From assembly GCA_023159155.1 (NCBI GenBank), contig JAJNNX010000014.1, positions 372,001 to 436,000 on the forward strand: a stretch of DNA of 64,000 bases, given 5' to 3'. The notes below the pieces were generated by a model, which saw nothing but the letters and a program-made list of their open reading frames with translations, did no database searches and was not told the origin of the DNA. A program made the translations under genes and the position numbers. Below, piece after piece: positions 47,644 through 58,445 of the stretch (within the stretch, counting starts at the first letter, position 1; each line of letters starts with the position of its first letter). The stretch comes from Ustulina deusta (Eukaryota > Ascomycota > Sordariomycetes > Xylariales > Xylariaceae).

Positions 47644-49329
47644 TTAGCGTGGCTTTTCTTGTCGGTGAGGCACCTGTGCACCCCAATTGGATATTGGAAT
47701 GCCGCTATCACTGAACCACGGGTCACTTGCAATATCTTTTGCAGAGGATCTCCGCGCCGGCTCCCATCTCAACAAAAGTCTTACGAGCTCGCCAATCTTA
47801 TCTATATCTTGCTTTGTAAGTTCGCAGCACCTCTGTGTGTCAAAATATACTTCCTCTAGCCATTCCTGAAGCGTGCGAGGTGGGTCGTCATTATCATATT
47901 GTACCTGCTTGTCCTGCATTAGCTGCCATTTCGCCTGCCATCGGTCCGGCAGCTCGTCGGTACAAGATTGAATCATTTGCGAGATCAAACCAGCGGGCGT
48001 CAACATAATACTATCGAATGGAGGCTGGCCGGCGAATAACTCAAAGAGCTACACACTCTTATTAGCATACGTATAAAAAAAGGGGAGGCCAAAATTGTTG
48101 AATAGTTTCATACCAAACACCCCAAACTCCATAAATCGACACGACGGTCGATCGGATCGTCGAACAAAACTTCCGGGGCTCGGACTACGAGCGGAGTATG
48201 TAATGTAGCAGGAGTCTGGTGAGGAAGGAAAGACTCCCCGAAATCGATTATTTTAACGACTGGAGCTCGGAGGCTCTGAAGGATATCTTTCGCCTTAAAA
48301 GGACCAGGTCGGACAACATAAGAAGGCAAATATATTTCTGGAGCGGACCCGTCAGTTCGCTGCACTCGACCAAGCTCAGGCTGCCCGAGCATGTTTATGA
48401 ATTCTTGCTCGTTTAGCGAGTCGAGGTGTAGAGGTAGTTTTAACGTTATATTCCGTGCATGAATATCTTAATATCAGCGTTAGTAATTTTATGTCACGGA
48501 AAAACGACGCCGTTAATTCCGTGAGAGAATTAACGGTATATGAGGCAATCCGCGACATTTTAGTATTAGCTTAGTGAGTAAATGGAATTAACTTACCTCC
48601 ATGCCCGATATTTAGCTGCGCGAGAAAGTCTACGCCTGTTAGGACCTGGCAGGCAATAGACCGGGCTGCTTGAGCTGGGAGTCTTTCATCGTGAAGGTAG
48701 GAGCCTACCAGGTCCGGAATATTAGGTCCTAATAGTTCCAGAACAAGACACCGGTGTTTCCCATTCGGCCCCTCGATAGAAAAGCTGTCGAGAAGTTGAA
48801 CAATATGTTCTTTGCCTCTGTGATTGGGAGAGGATGAAATCAGTTGCAAGATACCAACCTCATGGTTGCTATTTGCTTCTGCCACGGAGATCTTAACAGC
48901 GACATATCGCTGCTGCCTACAAACTGATTAGAAGGTCATTTCACGAGTGAATGGGATATTTGCTTACTCCCGGTCTCGAGCAGCCCAGGTAGTCGAGTAA
49001 CCACCCCATCCGACTTTGTGGAGGATCTTGTATCTTCCGTCTCTCAGCTGGTCGCCAAGATGAATAGGATGGTAGCCACCAGGTCTGTATCGGCGCAGAG
49101 GCTCAGCATCAACATCACAGGTGTAAGGGTGTGACGCCAATTGGGAGCTGCGTCGGCGCGACAAGAAGGTTATGGGCACCAAGACTCGGGGTATTGCAAC
49201 AGAGATAGCCTTCGATGCCCTGCGCACGATGATCATGGTATTAATGCTGTGCGGAATGTCTAAGGAGGATACGCGTTTTTCTCCGCTTGAAGGTACCAAT
49301 TGAGATAGGAATGTTGGGGCCTCAAGCAT
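47644..49329 (-). CDS. SRPK-like protein kinase
   Basis: Four exons on the minus strand: 48968-49329, 48597-48916, 48114-48466 and 47644-48048, giving 479 residues. The glycine loop is KVGWGGYSTTWAARD, the ATP lysine is in YVAVKIS, the catalytic loop is GHGDIHARN (Asp about 228), DFG is KIIDFGESF (about 302), and RAPEVLF is the APE motif. IGHGDIHARN and the GYSTTW glycine loop are typical of fungal SRPK-like kinases. Both catalytic motifs are intact, so it is probably active. The N-terminal 90 residues are basic with hydrophobic stretches and not homologous to the kinase; a shorter product could start at the Met about 30 codons in. The intron before the catalytic loop is 130 bp. Such kinases are multiplied in fungal accessory genomes; the substrate is unknown. 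Confidence 0.84.
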
Positions 49330-50045
49330 AAGACGTGATGGCTCGGAGATTTGTCAGTGGCCCACTGATATGCGTGCGGCTCCGCTGCGTTCACTACTGC
49401 GGCCTAAGTCAGGACCGGGCGAAGGTTTCATTTTCCATGACGATAACAGCTTACGACGACATAACCTCAAAATAAATATTTCGTTTAACTCGGCCAAGAT
49501 AGAAAAGGCATAAACTAGAAAGACATATGACTTAATTTGTGTGTAATTTCATTCCAATATTTGGCCGCATATGGGCGTATATATACAATATAAACTAAAA
49601 GTATAAAAAAGTTTCTTAAATAAGAAATATAAATATAAAATTTACTAGCTCTTCTAATAGGTTTTAACCGATAAGAAATCCTTCGTTTTAGTTAGTCATA
49701 AACTCCTTCACTAACACCGAAGGCATTCTTTTTTTGTTAAAAACGAAGGCATAAGGGGTGGTAATACACCATACAAACAAACCCACAACAACAACAATAC
49801 AACAGATCTTCTAGGCAATAGGTAGCGAGACAGCGCAGTGTTAAATCTAACAACCCTAGCCCGCCCTACTTCAATCCGGAGCTTTCATGAACCTGAAACC
49901 ACTCTGATCATACAAACTAGGTACCTAGGTAGTCTTGGATGGCGATCTTCGTCATGTTTTCCCTTAGCATACAAATAATACACTATAATGACCCACACGG
50001 TCTTATCGTAGATCTGTAATTACATCCACCCCGGATACAAGCCCT
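49330..50045. other. AT-rich spacer
   Basis: About 700 bp; 49440-49800 is strongly AT-rich with many poly-A/T tracts. It lies upstream of the kinase and downstream of the permease gene. Nothing else is seen. Confidence 0.5.
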
Positions 50046-52417
50046 TCATTGATTTGCCAGATCTGAAAGGTATAAAAATATATTAGGCACATCGTTACTC
50101 GAGCTGACGACATCGAAGAAGTCGGCAAGTCTCAGGCGTTTGCGCCTGTAGACTTTCAGGATCACCCAAGCTAACAAGAATATGAAAATCTAGATAGACG
50201 CCATCCATTAGACTCTAGGTCATTGGTAAGGAGTATAATACACGGGGACTTTGGGTTTACTCACAGCCAAAAAGGATGATAAGAAAGGCTCTACGTAGAA
50301 ACCATTCCATAGTGAAGCCTGATTCGCCCCCAAGAGCACAAAAGTGCATCCTGCAAGCGCAAGGTAAGCTATGAGCGGTTGTGCGTGACTGCGGTACGGA
50401 TAGTTCTCGGCTTTGCGATCTAGGTAAGGGATGCCACGTTCTCTGAGGGAATCCTCGTATGTTACCAGGCTTCGATTGTCAGCGTAAGCTGCGCTGCGAC
50501 TCCAATATAGGTAGGCATGTGGACTTACAAGTGCCGGTAGCGAAGGAACGCAACGCACTCGCAGGCCCAGACGATGATGACTCCGACTGAACTTATCTCC
50601 GACAGAATGTCTATAAACTACGGGATTCTTGGTAAGCGTATGACTAAGTCTGCTTGACTTGATAATACCTGTATACTTACGGTGGTAATACCTGCAGACG
50701 GGGAAGCGGTGGCTTGTGCTATCGGGTTGTTCTGATCGTAGCCCTGCAGTTGAAGGAACGGCACCCAGCCAAATGCCGCGGCAGAAAATACAACAGCACG
50801 GAAAGGCACCCCCTCGGCGCTTGTCTCCCCAAACAACAGAAGAAAATTCAAGAATCTGTCCTTGCTTCGGCCGAGCTGCTTAACTAACCCATACAACGCA
50901 CGAGAGGCAATGTACAAATTTGTGTTTGCGCACGTGAGAGCCGTGAAGACTAGGAAGGTGTTGAAAGCATGGGCTAGGCCATACCGGTCGCGAAGCCGAG
51001 CAGCCAGAACGAAGACGGATGAGGTCGTGGGCATCTGTTCGGTCATGTCGTTGCACCTTTGAGGGGCCGGGAGCCAACCGGGTCGAGGCAGCCTGCAATC
51101 GTCCCGCTCAACAGGGAAAGTGGCCAACACGCCACTAATGATGTACGCCACGCCAATCAAGGCAGAAGTCCACACAGCCGAAAACTTAGTTGTAATGGCG
51201 AGGCCAGGGCGTTTTGACTTGGTTATTGGGTCTGCTTGGTTGTCCTCCTTGGGTGGCTCTGCTTCCAAGGCGCAGGCGGCGACGACTTCGAGACCTACAT
51301 AAGCGAAGACGGCTGTTGCAATCGCCATGCTATTGCAGTCAGTCGGGGCTTTCTGGCATATGATAAACGAAGTCATCTCACAGGAAGGCGGGTCCTCTGG
51401 AGGGAGAAGCATCTTGATCCCAGGCGGTTGTATCATTCCAGTCTATCTTCACGTTAATCGGCCAATAACGAATAAATATCTCGGACGCCATACTTACTAT
51501 GTTCCGTGGCATCTTGGGAGCCTTCCATAGCAGCTATATATATTCGGTCAGCTACCACGCAGGTGACGGAGGGGTGGGAGCTTGTGGCGTACAAAGTACA
51601 ACCATCGCCAAGATGATGACGAGGAAAAACATGAGCTTCAGGCTGCCGAAGACGACCTCAAACCAGCCATAGATCTATATAATAATCAGTGTCGGATTCG
51701 TGGTACGCCTGAACCAGAGTGTGGCGATTATGACGATGACATTGCAAACATACCCCGACCTGAAAGCGATTCAAACCAACTAGTATGAGCGGGATAACGA
51801 TATAGATGACTATAATATCGAAAGGCTCCTTTCTAATCCAGTACCGTATCTCTCCGGCGGATGTAGCGATCAGGGCGGCAAAACCCACCGAGTACGTGAG
51901 CCTGCTAAGAGTTAATAATCACTTACCTTTCAGGTCCGGACGGGTTGCGCACTCACCAGTACATAATCCCGACGGCGATACCAAGCTCGAAGTCTACAAA
52001 CTGACTTACATATTCGGACAGAGCTCCAGGCACGGGCCAGCGACAAAGCATCTCGCTGATGCACTGCATGACGGTCCAAGCTAGGATGGTGATCAAGCCG
52101 AACGAAACCAAAACCGCAACCGGCCCTCCCAGCTCTAGAACCTGGCCGCATCTCCAGTAGAGCCCGATTCCTAGCGTGGCGTTGAGCGTGATCATCTGTC
52201 AATGTCAACGAAGTAATACGCTTTCGGTTCGGACGAGTCAACGTACAAATATCTGCACAGGCTTCAACCGCCTCTTGACACCACTCGCCCTCCCATCATA
52301 CCACCCAGGGTCTATCCCAATGTCTAAAACATGCGTCGGCTGGATGCTCTGCGTGGTATCGTTGTTATCGTTGCTAGGGGTGTTATGATCACCTGGCGAC
52401 GAATCAGAATCCGTCAT
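50046..52417 (-). CDS. APC-family amino-acid/polyamine permease
   Basis: Plasma- or vacuolar-membrane transporter. Ten exons on the minus strand: 52247-52417, 51957-52195, 51754-51901, 51593-51674, 51498-51533, 51382-51442, 50681-51329, 50529-50617, 50265-50469 and 50046-50189, giving about 607 residues with consistent phases. The soluble N-terminus (MTDSDSSPGDHNTPSNDN) leads into a first helix with the APC signature LNATLGIGLYWRCGQVLELG. Later segments IYGWFEVVFGSLKLMFFLVI, MAIATAVFAYVGLEVVAA and CANTNLYIASRALYGLVK are characteristic of fungal amino-acid permeases. Roughly twelve helices can be counted. Exons of 36 and 61 nt make the middle least certain. It could export or import an amino-acid-derived compound; a role in the RiPP cluster 9 kb away is speculation. 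Confidence 0.83.
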
Positions 52418-53255
52418 CTTGACCTGCGGGGTTTTGGGGAGTTGGTCGGTTCAAGATGAAACATTTTGGTGAAATCTCTCAGGTTGCGAAGAGTCTACAG
52501 GGTTATCTTCATCCGAACAGAGAAGTGCGGAAGAGTGGCTGGGTTGCGGCGGCGATCCGTTGAAACAATCGCCGGCCTGCCTAGGTAGACGAGCATGACC
52601 AGCTGAATCCCTCAGTATCCGAGGTGTGGAGGGTTGCTGGCATCTAACTACTTTCGACTCGGATTGTGCGGGCTTATGTTGTGTTGGGAGAAAACGATTG
52701 GCTAACATTTGCCAATAAGGAATTTATGTCATGCTTCGCCCTCAAATTGAGGGTCGCGCACCATCAAGGCAATGAAACATCCAATGGGCCTCCTTCCCAC
52801 TGCAGAAAGGTCGTAGAGAGCTGGAAAGCGGTGTGCCAGTGGCAAGCAATACGCTTATCACGTTCTTTTCAGCTGCCTGCAGCACACCCTGGACTCCGTA
52901 CTTAGCCCCGTGATATGCCTACAGCCTGCCTACAGCCTGCCTATAGCCAAGACTTTTCACGTATATTTGGTGTTCTCAAGGGCGTCAGATGCCACACAAG
53001 CCATCGGCGGATACCTAGTTTGTGTTAAGTACCGATGATCTGATACTATTTAGGTGTTGTTAGCTATACTAGTATCGGCAGCCTGGTGTGGCTATATTGC
53101 TGTCTGAGATAAGTGAGTCAGTCATGTACGTCAGTTTGCAGCCGCATTATTGTTGTATACTGAGTAGTTATATATCCCATCTGTACTAATGTGTGCGGAG
53201 CAAGGTTGACTTGTTATTTCATCGCCCTATCACCAACAAAACAAATATATGAACA
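52418..53255. other. Spacer upstream of the permease
   Basis: About 840 bp including the permease promoter. CCTACAGCCTGCCTA-type short tandem repeats occur at 52918-52945. No gene is supported. Confidence 0.5.
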
Positions 53256-53621
53256 ATGGAGATTGAGCAGAACATTTCTAGCAACTATCTGAAGAAAGAG
53301 AAACTGCAAGAGTTTTTGGATGAGAGATTCCCTAAGCACGCGCCTATTAAGATCAAAAGGGTAGAGAAGGTACGAAACAACCTCTTGAGTACGCTCGATG
53401 GTGATGCATAGCCAGGCGTTAACTAGATGGTGGTCATCTAGACAAGCAGCGAGCAATACGTCTTCACAGTACCAGAGAAAGTGCCCGATGTAAGTTGAAA
53501 GTACTCACCTGCCAATTTCTCCATAGCTCACCACAGACGAACTAGGCAGAGATCGAGTAAGCCTAACGAGCCTACCTCTCCCGGGCGACTGCTGACCGAT
53601 ACTAGCGCTCTCCGAGAATGA
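53256..53621 (+). CDS. Possible 62-residue protein from four small exons
   Basis: Proposed exons 53256-53369, 53442-53489, 53546-53556 (11 nt) and 53606-53621 (16 nt). Together they encode 62 residues: MEIEQNISSNYLKKEKLQEF, then FPKHAPIKIKRVEK, TSSEQYVFTVPEKVPD and a terminal AEIDALRE. All introns are GT-AG and the final one has a CTGAC branch; phases agree. The residue composition is convincingly protein-like, but the two terminal exons are tiny and the model is unsupported by a known family. It could instead be the 5' part of the CorA-like gene downstream, since an open segment with YNLQPRILQFNEAQHALV lies at 53671-53797. Confidence 0.4.
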
Positions 53622-53888
53622 TAGTGAGATGCGGCTTGCGGATAGCTGATGCGCGCATCCGGCCACGCAGATCTTGCACCAACTAATCAGTTACAATCTT
53701 CAGCCACGAATCTTGCAGTTTAACGAGGCTCAGCATGCGCTTGTATGCCACCTCGAAGCGGGGTTCGGGGTTGACAGAGAATATCTTACAACGACAGTAG
53801 GCGCAGTCAGACCGCATTATAAGTAATGGCAGTCAAGGTTTATCTAATATGAAATCTCTTGTAACCTCGCTCTACAATAGTCGTGATC

Positions 53889-55474
53889 ATGGCTTCGTGT
53901 TTTTCCGATAATGTCATTGAACCCGTCATAATCGTCGATGTTCTCCGCGATCATGGGGAGAAGGGGGAGCGGGTGACAAAGCGATTATGTTCAAACTCAG
54001 AACAAGTTGAGTGGGCCGTGAAGGAAACACACGATCAAGACTTGCACGTCCGCTTCATGTAAACCTATCTTCAGATAAGCAAGCGTATGGTATCAAACGG
54101 TCATACTAACGTTTCTAGATCAATATGCCAGCGGAATTCGTGGCGGCCCCTGCAGATCACGCAAGACATGTTTGAGGGTATCGTCAAGCACCACGGGCTA
54201 AACCAATCCGCCTATGAGCTCTCATCTTGTTTCTACACCCGAAACTTAAACCAAGAAGAGGCCTTCTGCGTCCCGTTATCATTAGCACGGACAGGTAGTT
54301 CGATTGGTGAGTTGAGGCACGAGTTCCGACAATCAAGTAGACGTAGCTCACAAAACGTCAGACATATCCTACACAATGCGGTACCCTGAGTTCAAGGCCC
54401 ATGAGAATCGATGGACACAGAGACAGACTGGAATATATCACCGGTTCAATGAGGACACGGGCCAACACTTTATCCTACTAATCAGTCCACTTCCGAATTC
54501 GCTCGGACACCGGAAGATAGAAGAGCAGTTGTTGAACTTTGACCAACCCTTTCCAATGGACGACTTGTGGGTTCATAGCGTGTTGTTTTCGAATTATTTG
54601 CCTCCTTGGAGACAGTACATGGCCTGGCTTGAGAACTTGTTGCTGCCGATCGTGAGAGAGAACCTTCTTCATGCCCCCCTCAGTATGAAGCGAATAATAT
54701 TAACCATGTGCAGACCAATCTGTCATTAGTCGCTGAAATTAACAGAGAGACGCGTGTCAAGTACGACCATTTGAACACCGTGTATGACTTGAACAATCGC
54801 CTAGTTCAGATTCCCACCCTGTTCCACCACTCGTCAGACACACTAGAAGGACTCCTACACTGTTCGGGTCGGAGCGGGAATTCAACGAACCCCGCAAGGC
54901 AAAAGCTAGAGAATTGTCGCCGCCAAGCAGCGTCGTACTCGCGAACGGCGGCCTATCTGCAGCAGCGAGCTCAGACAACGGCAGAGCTACTATTCGAAAC
55001 GCTGTCCTTGCGGGACCAGACAGTGACCAAGATCCAGACCGAGACTATGACCAATATGAGCAGGTCTGCGTACTGTATCGCCATTATGGGATTATTTTAC
55101 CTTCCCACAACGCTTGTCGCCGTAAGTCTGACCCGTCCAGCCACTCTTTTGTAAGAATGCCCAGAGTCTAAGTGACAGATCGCAAGACCGTCTTCGGGGC
55201 CAATTTTATCACCCTCAATGATCAGGGGACAAGGACCGTCCTTACCGCGGACATTTGGATATTTCTTGTAGTATCCATAGTGCTCACATTGATCACGTTC
55301 TTTGTGTGTCATTTTTTTCAAAGTTGTCGAAGTCCTCAAGAGTTCAACTGTACAGAAATGCCCAAAAGGTCGCCAGGATGGTCGCAAAAGACTGTGAAAT
55401 GGAACGCAATTGTACGACGATTGTGGGACCGCAAAATGCGGGTCAATGAGATACCCCTTAGCAGCCCAGTGTAA
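53889..55474 (+). CDS. CorA-like two-helix membrane protein
   Basis: Member of the fungal CorA-like family related to Mg2+ channels. Exons 53889-54058, 54119-54306, 54362-54651, 54714-55121 and 55187-55474 give 447 residues from the ATG at 53889. Family-typical segments are EQVEWAVKETHDQDLHVRF, SICQRNSWRPLQITQDMFEG, YTMRYPEF and LYHRFNEDTGQHFILLISP. A long helical region with coiled-coil character (residues about 230-330) leads to two C-terminal membrane helices. The loop between them reads FGANF where CorA proteins have GMN. The first helix spans the last intron. The true start may lie further upstream: 53671-53797 holds an open protein-like segment that I could not splice in. Ion transport is therefore uncertain. 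Confidence 0.72.
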
Positions 55475-55512
55475 AGACCAAAGCCTTTTGATTTCTTTAG
55501 TTAGGCGGTGGG

Positions 55513-58445
55513 TTATAATTCCACCTCGAAAACTGCATTTTCATTTGCTTTTACTAGAGCGACGATGAGCACCCGGCTTTTCTGCGTGGAAGCTCGTCCA
55601 TATTCTGGGCTATTTTCCTCTTCGAGCCATCTGATCTGAACCTTGTGTAGGCTATGCTCTAGGTATTGAGTTTTCAACCTCGTTTTCATCTTGACTCGGA
55701 CGCTGTGGCTCTCAAGGAATAGCTCCACGAGGTGAAGCTCCCCATAGATGTTTCTAGGTCTCGCTAAAGCCAGGTACCTGCTGTCGTCTCGACTTATTAG
55801 AACTTTAACAATATCTATACCCTCCTCTCCTTTGAGCGACATTCGATCTGTCGATGGAGAATCTGGTGTCGGACTGAAATTGCGAATGGTTATTAGACCT
55901 CCAAATGTGACTATGAGGCATTTATTCGATCCATGAAACGGAGCAAAGCAGGTTAATGGATTCTTTGTCATATCATGCTCATGCTTCTGTAAATTTGTGA
56001 GTCACAATACATGATGACCCGCAATGACTATGTCAGGGGTAGGGGAAGGGAGGGTGTTGACTGACAGGTTTGTCAAAGTGGACTTGGCTAAGCCCGATGC
56101 TTAACTCGTTTTCTTCTTCTATCTGCGCAAGGACAATCCGAGCGGGGCTTGTATGGGTTGGCCGAGCCGATAACCAGATTGAGGTCTTGGACAAGAAATT
56201 GAGCGAGATTATGTTTGTTGCGTCATCCATCCAGTCTATGTCTACGTGCTTCCAAATTTGCTCTTGCGGTTGATTAATCCCAGTGGGGGAATCTTTAAGA
56301 TGTTGAATCCTGGCCAAGTATAGACGGACGGGATGCGATCGAGTTATATCGCGATTGACGATACACGCAACCCAGCGACTAGATGGTGATATTGCTATGA
56401 GGTGAATAGAAGGCCGTGTCTTCCATTCAATAGAAGTCATTTTCTCAAAATGTGGCCCATTTGATTGAGAACCGACGAAGTCGATGAGCGAAAACTAAAC
56501 AAAATCTCAGTACCATGATGCTTAGTGAATTACATTACATACGCAGAAGTGGTCCTTCTTCGCGGCAATAACCATGTAGTTCCAGGTGAGCCCGATACAA
56601 GAAATGCGGGCGGAGCAATGGTGTAGCGCTGATTCAACTAGCAAACCGCCGGGCGGAAATCCAGGACCGCCATAGTATAGAGCGACTTTATGTTCTTCAG
56701 ATAAATCAGTCGTTTTCTGAGGAGCAGAATAGTAGCATAATAGGCGGCCTTTAGGAGAAAGTTGGCACCCTTCTACTTGCTCAAGAGGAATTCGCCATTC
56801 CCTAATAGGACAAAGATTGCTGTAGTAACTCCTAACATGATGTTAGCATAAACAAAAAGTTGTATATTTGATAGACTTGCCACTTCGGAATAGGTACAAT
56901 GCTTCGAGATCTTTGCTGATCAGAAGGACCTTGGAGCTTTTCGGCCGCTTCCTGTAGGAATATGCTGAGTTGGCGTGCTTCAGGCCGTTTCGACTCTGTG
57001 ATGTGAAGTGTATCTTCTTCTACGTATTTAAGAATATTTTTTAGGGGTTTTTTTACAGCTTCGTCGGTTGCTTCGCGCTTGAGCTTCTTATGCCACTTCT
57101 TGACTTGTGGCTTTAGCTTGGACTTGTCGAGTGACTTTTGGATGAAGAACCTGGGGTCATCGTCTTCATCGGTCCGAGCTTTCGCATATTCCTGAACGCC
57201 CTCATAGCCTTGTCGAATACAAACGAATAAAACACTGAGGATGCAGCCGATTGACCACACATCGCTTTTCTTAGCCATGCTGCGCGGTAAGAGCGACTCA
57301 GGCGCAAGGTAGGTACCCTGCCCAGCCGGATTTTTCGTAGCCGAGGCGGTCAAAATACCACTGGTCTTGACTTCGTTGTGGTGCTGCTTTATGCGAGATA
57401 ATCCAAAATCACTGACCTTCCAGATCATTTCGCCATTTTCTCTGAATATAAGGACGTTGTTAGGCTTAAGGTCCATATGATAACATACCAATTTCTGTGA
57501 ATTTGGTGGTATTATGCCGTCGTGGAGATGAGCTACTCCGCGCGCGAGGCCCGCAGCGCAGAAAATAAGTTCCCTCAACTTTTCAGCCGACGTGTCCGGC
57601 GCTTGGAATTGCTGCTTCATGTACTGCCCAAGATCAGACTCGGCTAATGGCATCAATACGCTGAAACTAGAGGCAGATTCATTCTCGATAGAGCCGAAGC
57701 TAAGAAGAACATTCTTAGAGCTTATCGTACTGCTCAAGATCTCCTTGAAAATATCTCTTTCCTTCCGGAAGTCGACTTGCGCGTGACTTTGTCTAATGTA
57801 GTCCTTTCTTGCTACAACCTTGGATCCCTCCGGGAAGGACAGCGCGCCACCATCTGCGGAATAGGCGAAGTGGCCCTCTGCGATCTCAACCTTCCAAACT
57901 CTTCCAAATGCACCTTCTTCAGTCAAGAGCTTTTCTTCCAGATACGGAAGCCTTCTCGGATTATTGGCGTCAAGAGTGATATTATCCCCCTGGCGGATAA
58001 TGAGGGTGGAAAAGCAACCTTGGTGAAGTAGGAAGTTATCGACAGTCTTAATATCTCCGTCGAAAATTTCTTTGAGCTGGAAGCCTCCGAGCGGCAATTC
58101 GCAATTGACTGCGACATCCTTGTCCACAACGTTGGTCACAAATGCTTTTGCAGCAGCTATTCCACAATCTGCGAAAATCAGAGTCGCGATGAAAGGTTGT
58201 AATTTGCGCTCGCATACTCTGTCGACAAACAATTGCTCGTCGATACCGAAATTGCTTTCGCGCACATTTGTATTTGTGCAAAGACACCGAAAGAACCTCT
58301 TCAGATTTTCGGACTGGAGAACATGGTGAGCAACATTTTTGGTAGCAAATCTCAGCTTAAGCTGGTCTTTTCTGTCTAGCCTATGTTCGATCTTGTCATG
58401 GAGGTCCGAGAGGACATTGTTCCAGGTCTCTGCGCTGTTCTCCAT
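55513..58445 (-). CDS. Protein kinase fused to a propeller-like C-terminal domain
   Basis: Four exons on the minus strand: 56881-58445, 56543-56831, 56066-56494 and 55513-55986, giving 918 residues. Residues about 1-180 are an N-terminal region (SDLHDKIEHRLDRKDQLKLR) with no family I can name. The kinase domain (about 185-510) has the glycine loop EEGAFGRVW, lysine in VVARKDY, catalytic loop HMDLKPNNVL, DFG in VSDFGLSRI, APE in GTYLAPESL and SDVWSIGCIL; the catalytic Arg of HRD is Met. The C-terminal 400 residues have WD40-like blades (REWRIPLEQVEGCQLSPKGR, HLIAISPSSRWVACIV, VKVLISRDDSRYLALAR). The first intron (56832-56880) begins GCAAGT; every other donor near it breaks the frame. Kinase-plus-propeller proteins of this kind occur in fungal accessory and self-recognition gene sets. 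Confidence 0.8.
56832..56880 (-). other. GC-AG intron within the kinase-propeller gene
   Basis: A 49-bp intron, donor AAGTG|GCAAGT, branch GCTAACA, acceptor GTTAG. It joins PIPKW to SYYSNLCPIREW. The nearby GT donor (GTCTAT) would need a different phase at the acceptor, and none of the nearby acceptors supplies it. Confidence 0.65.
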
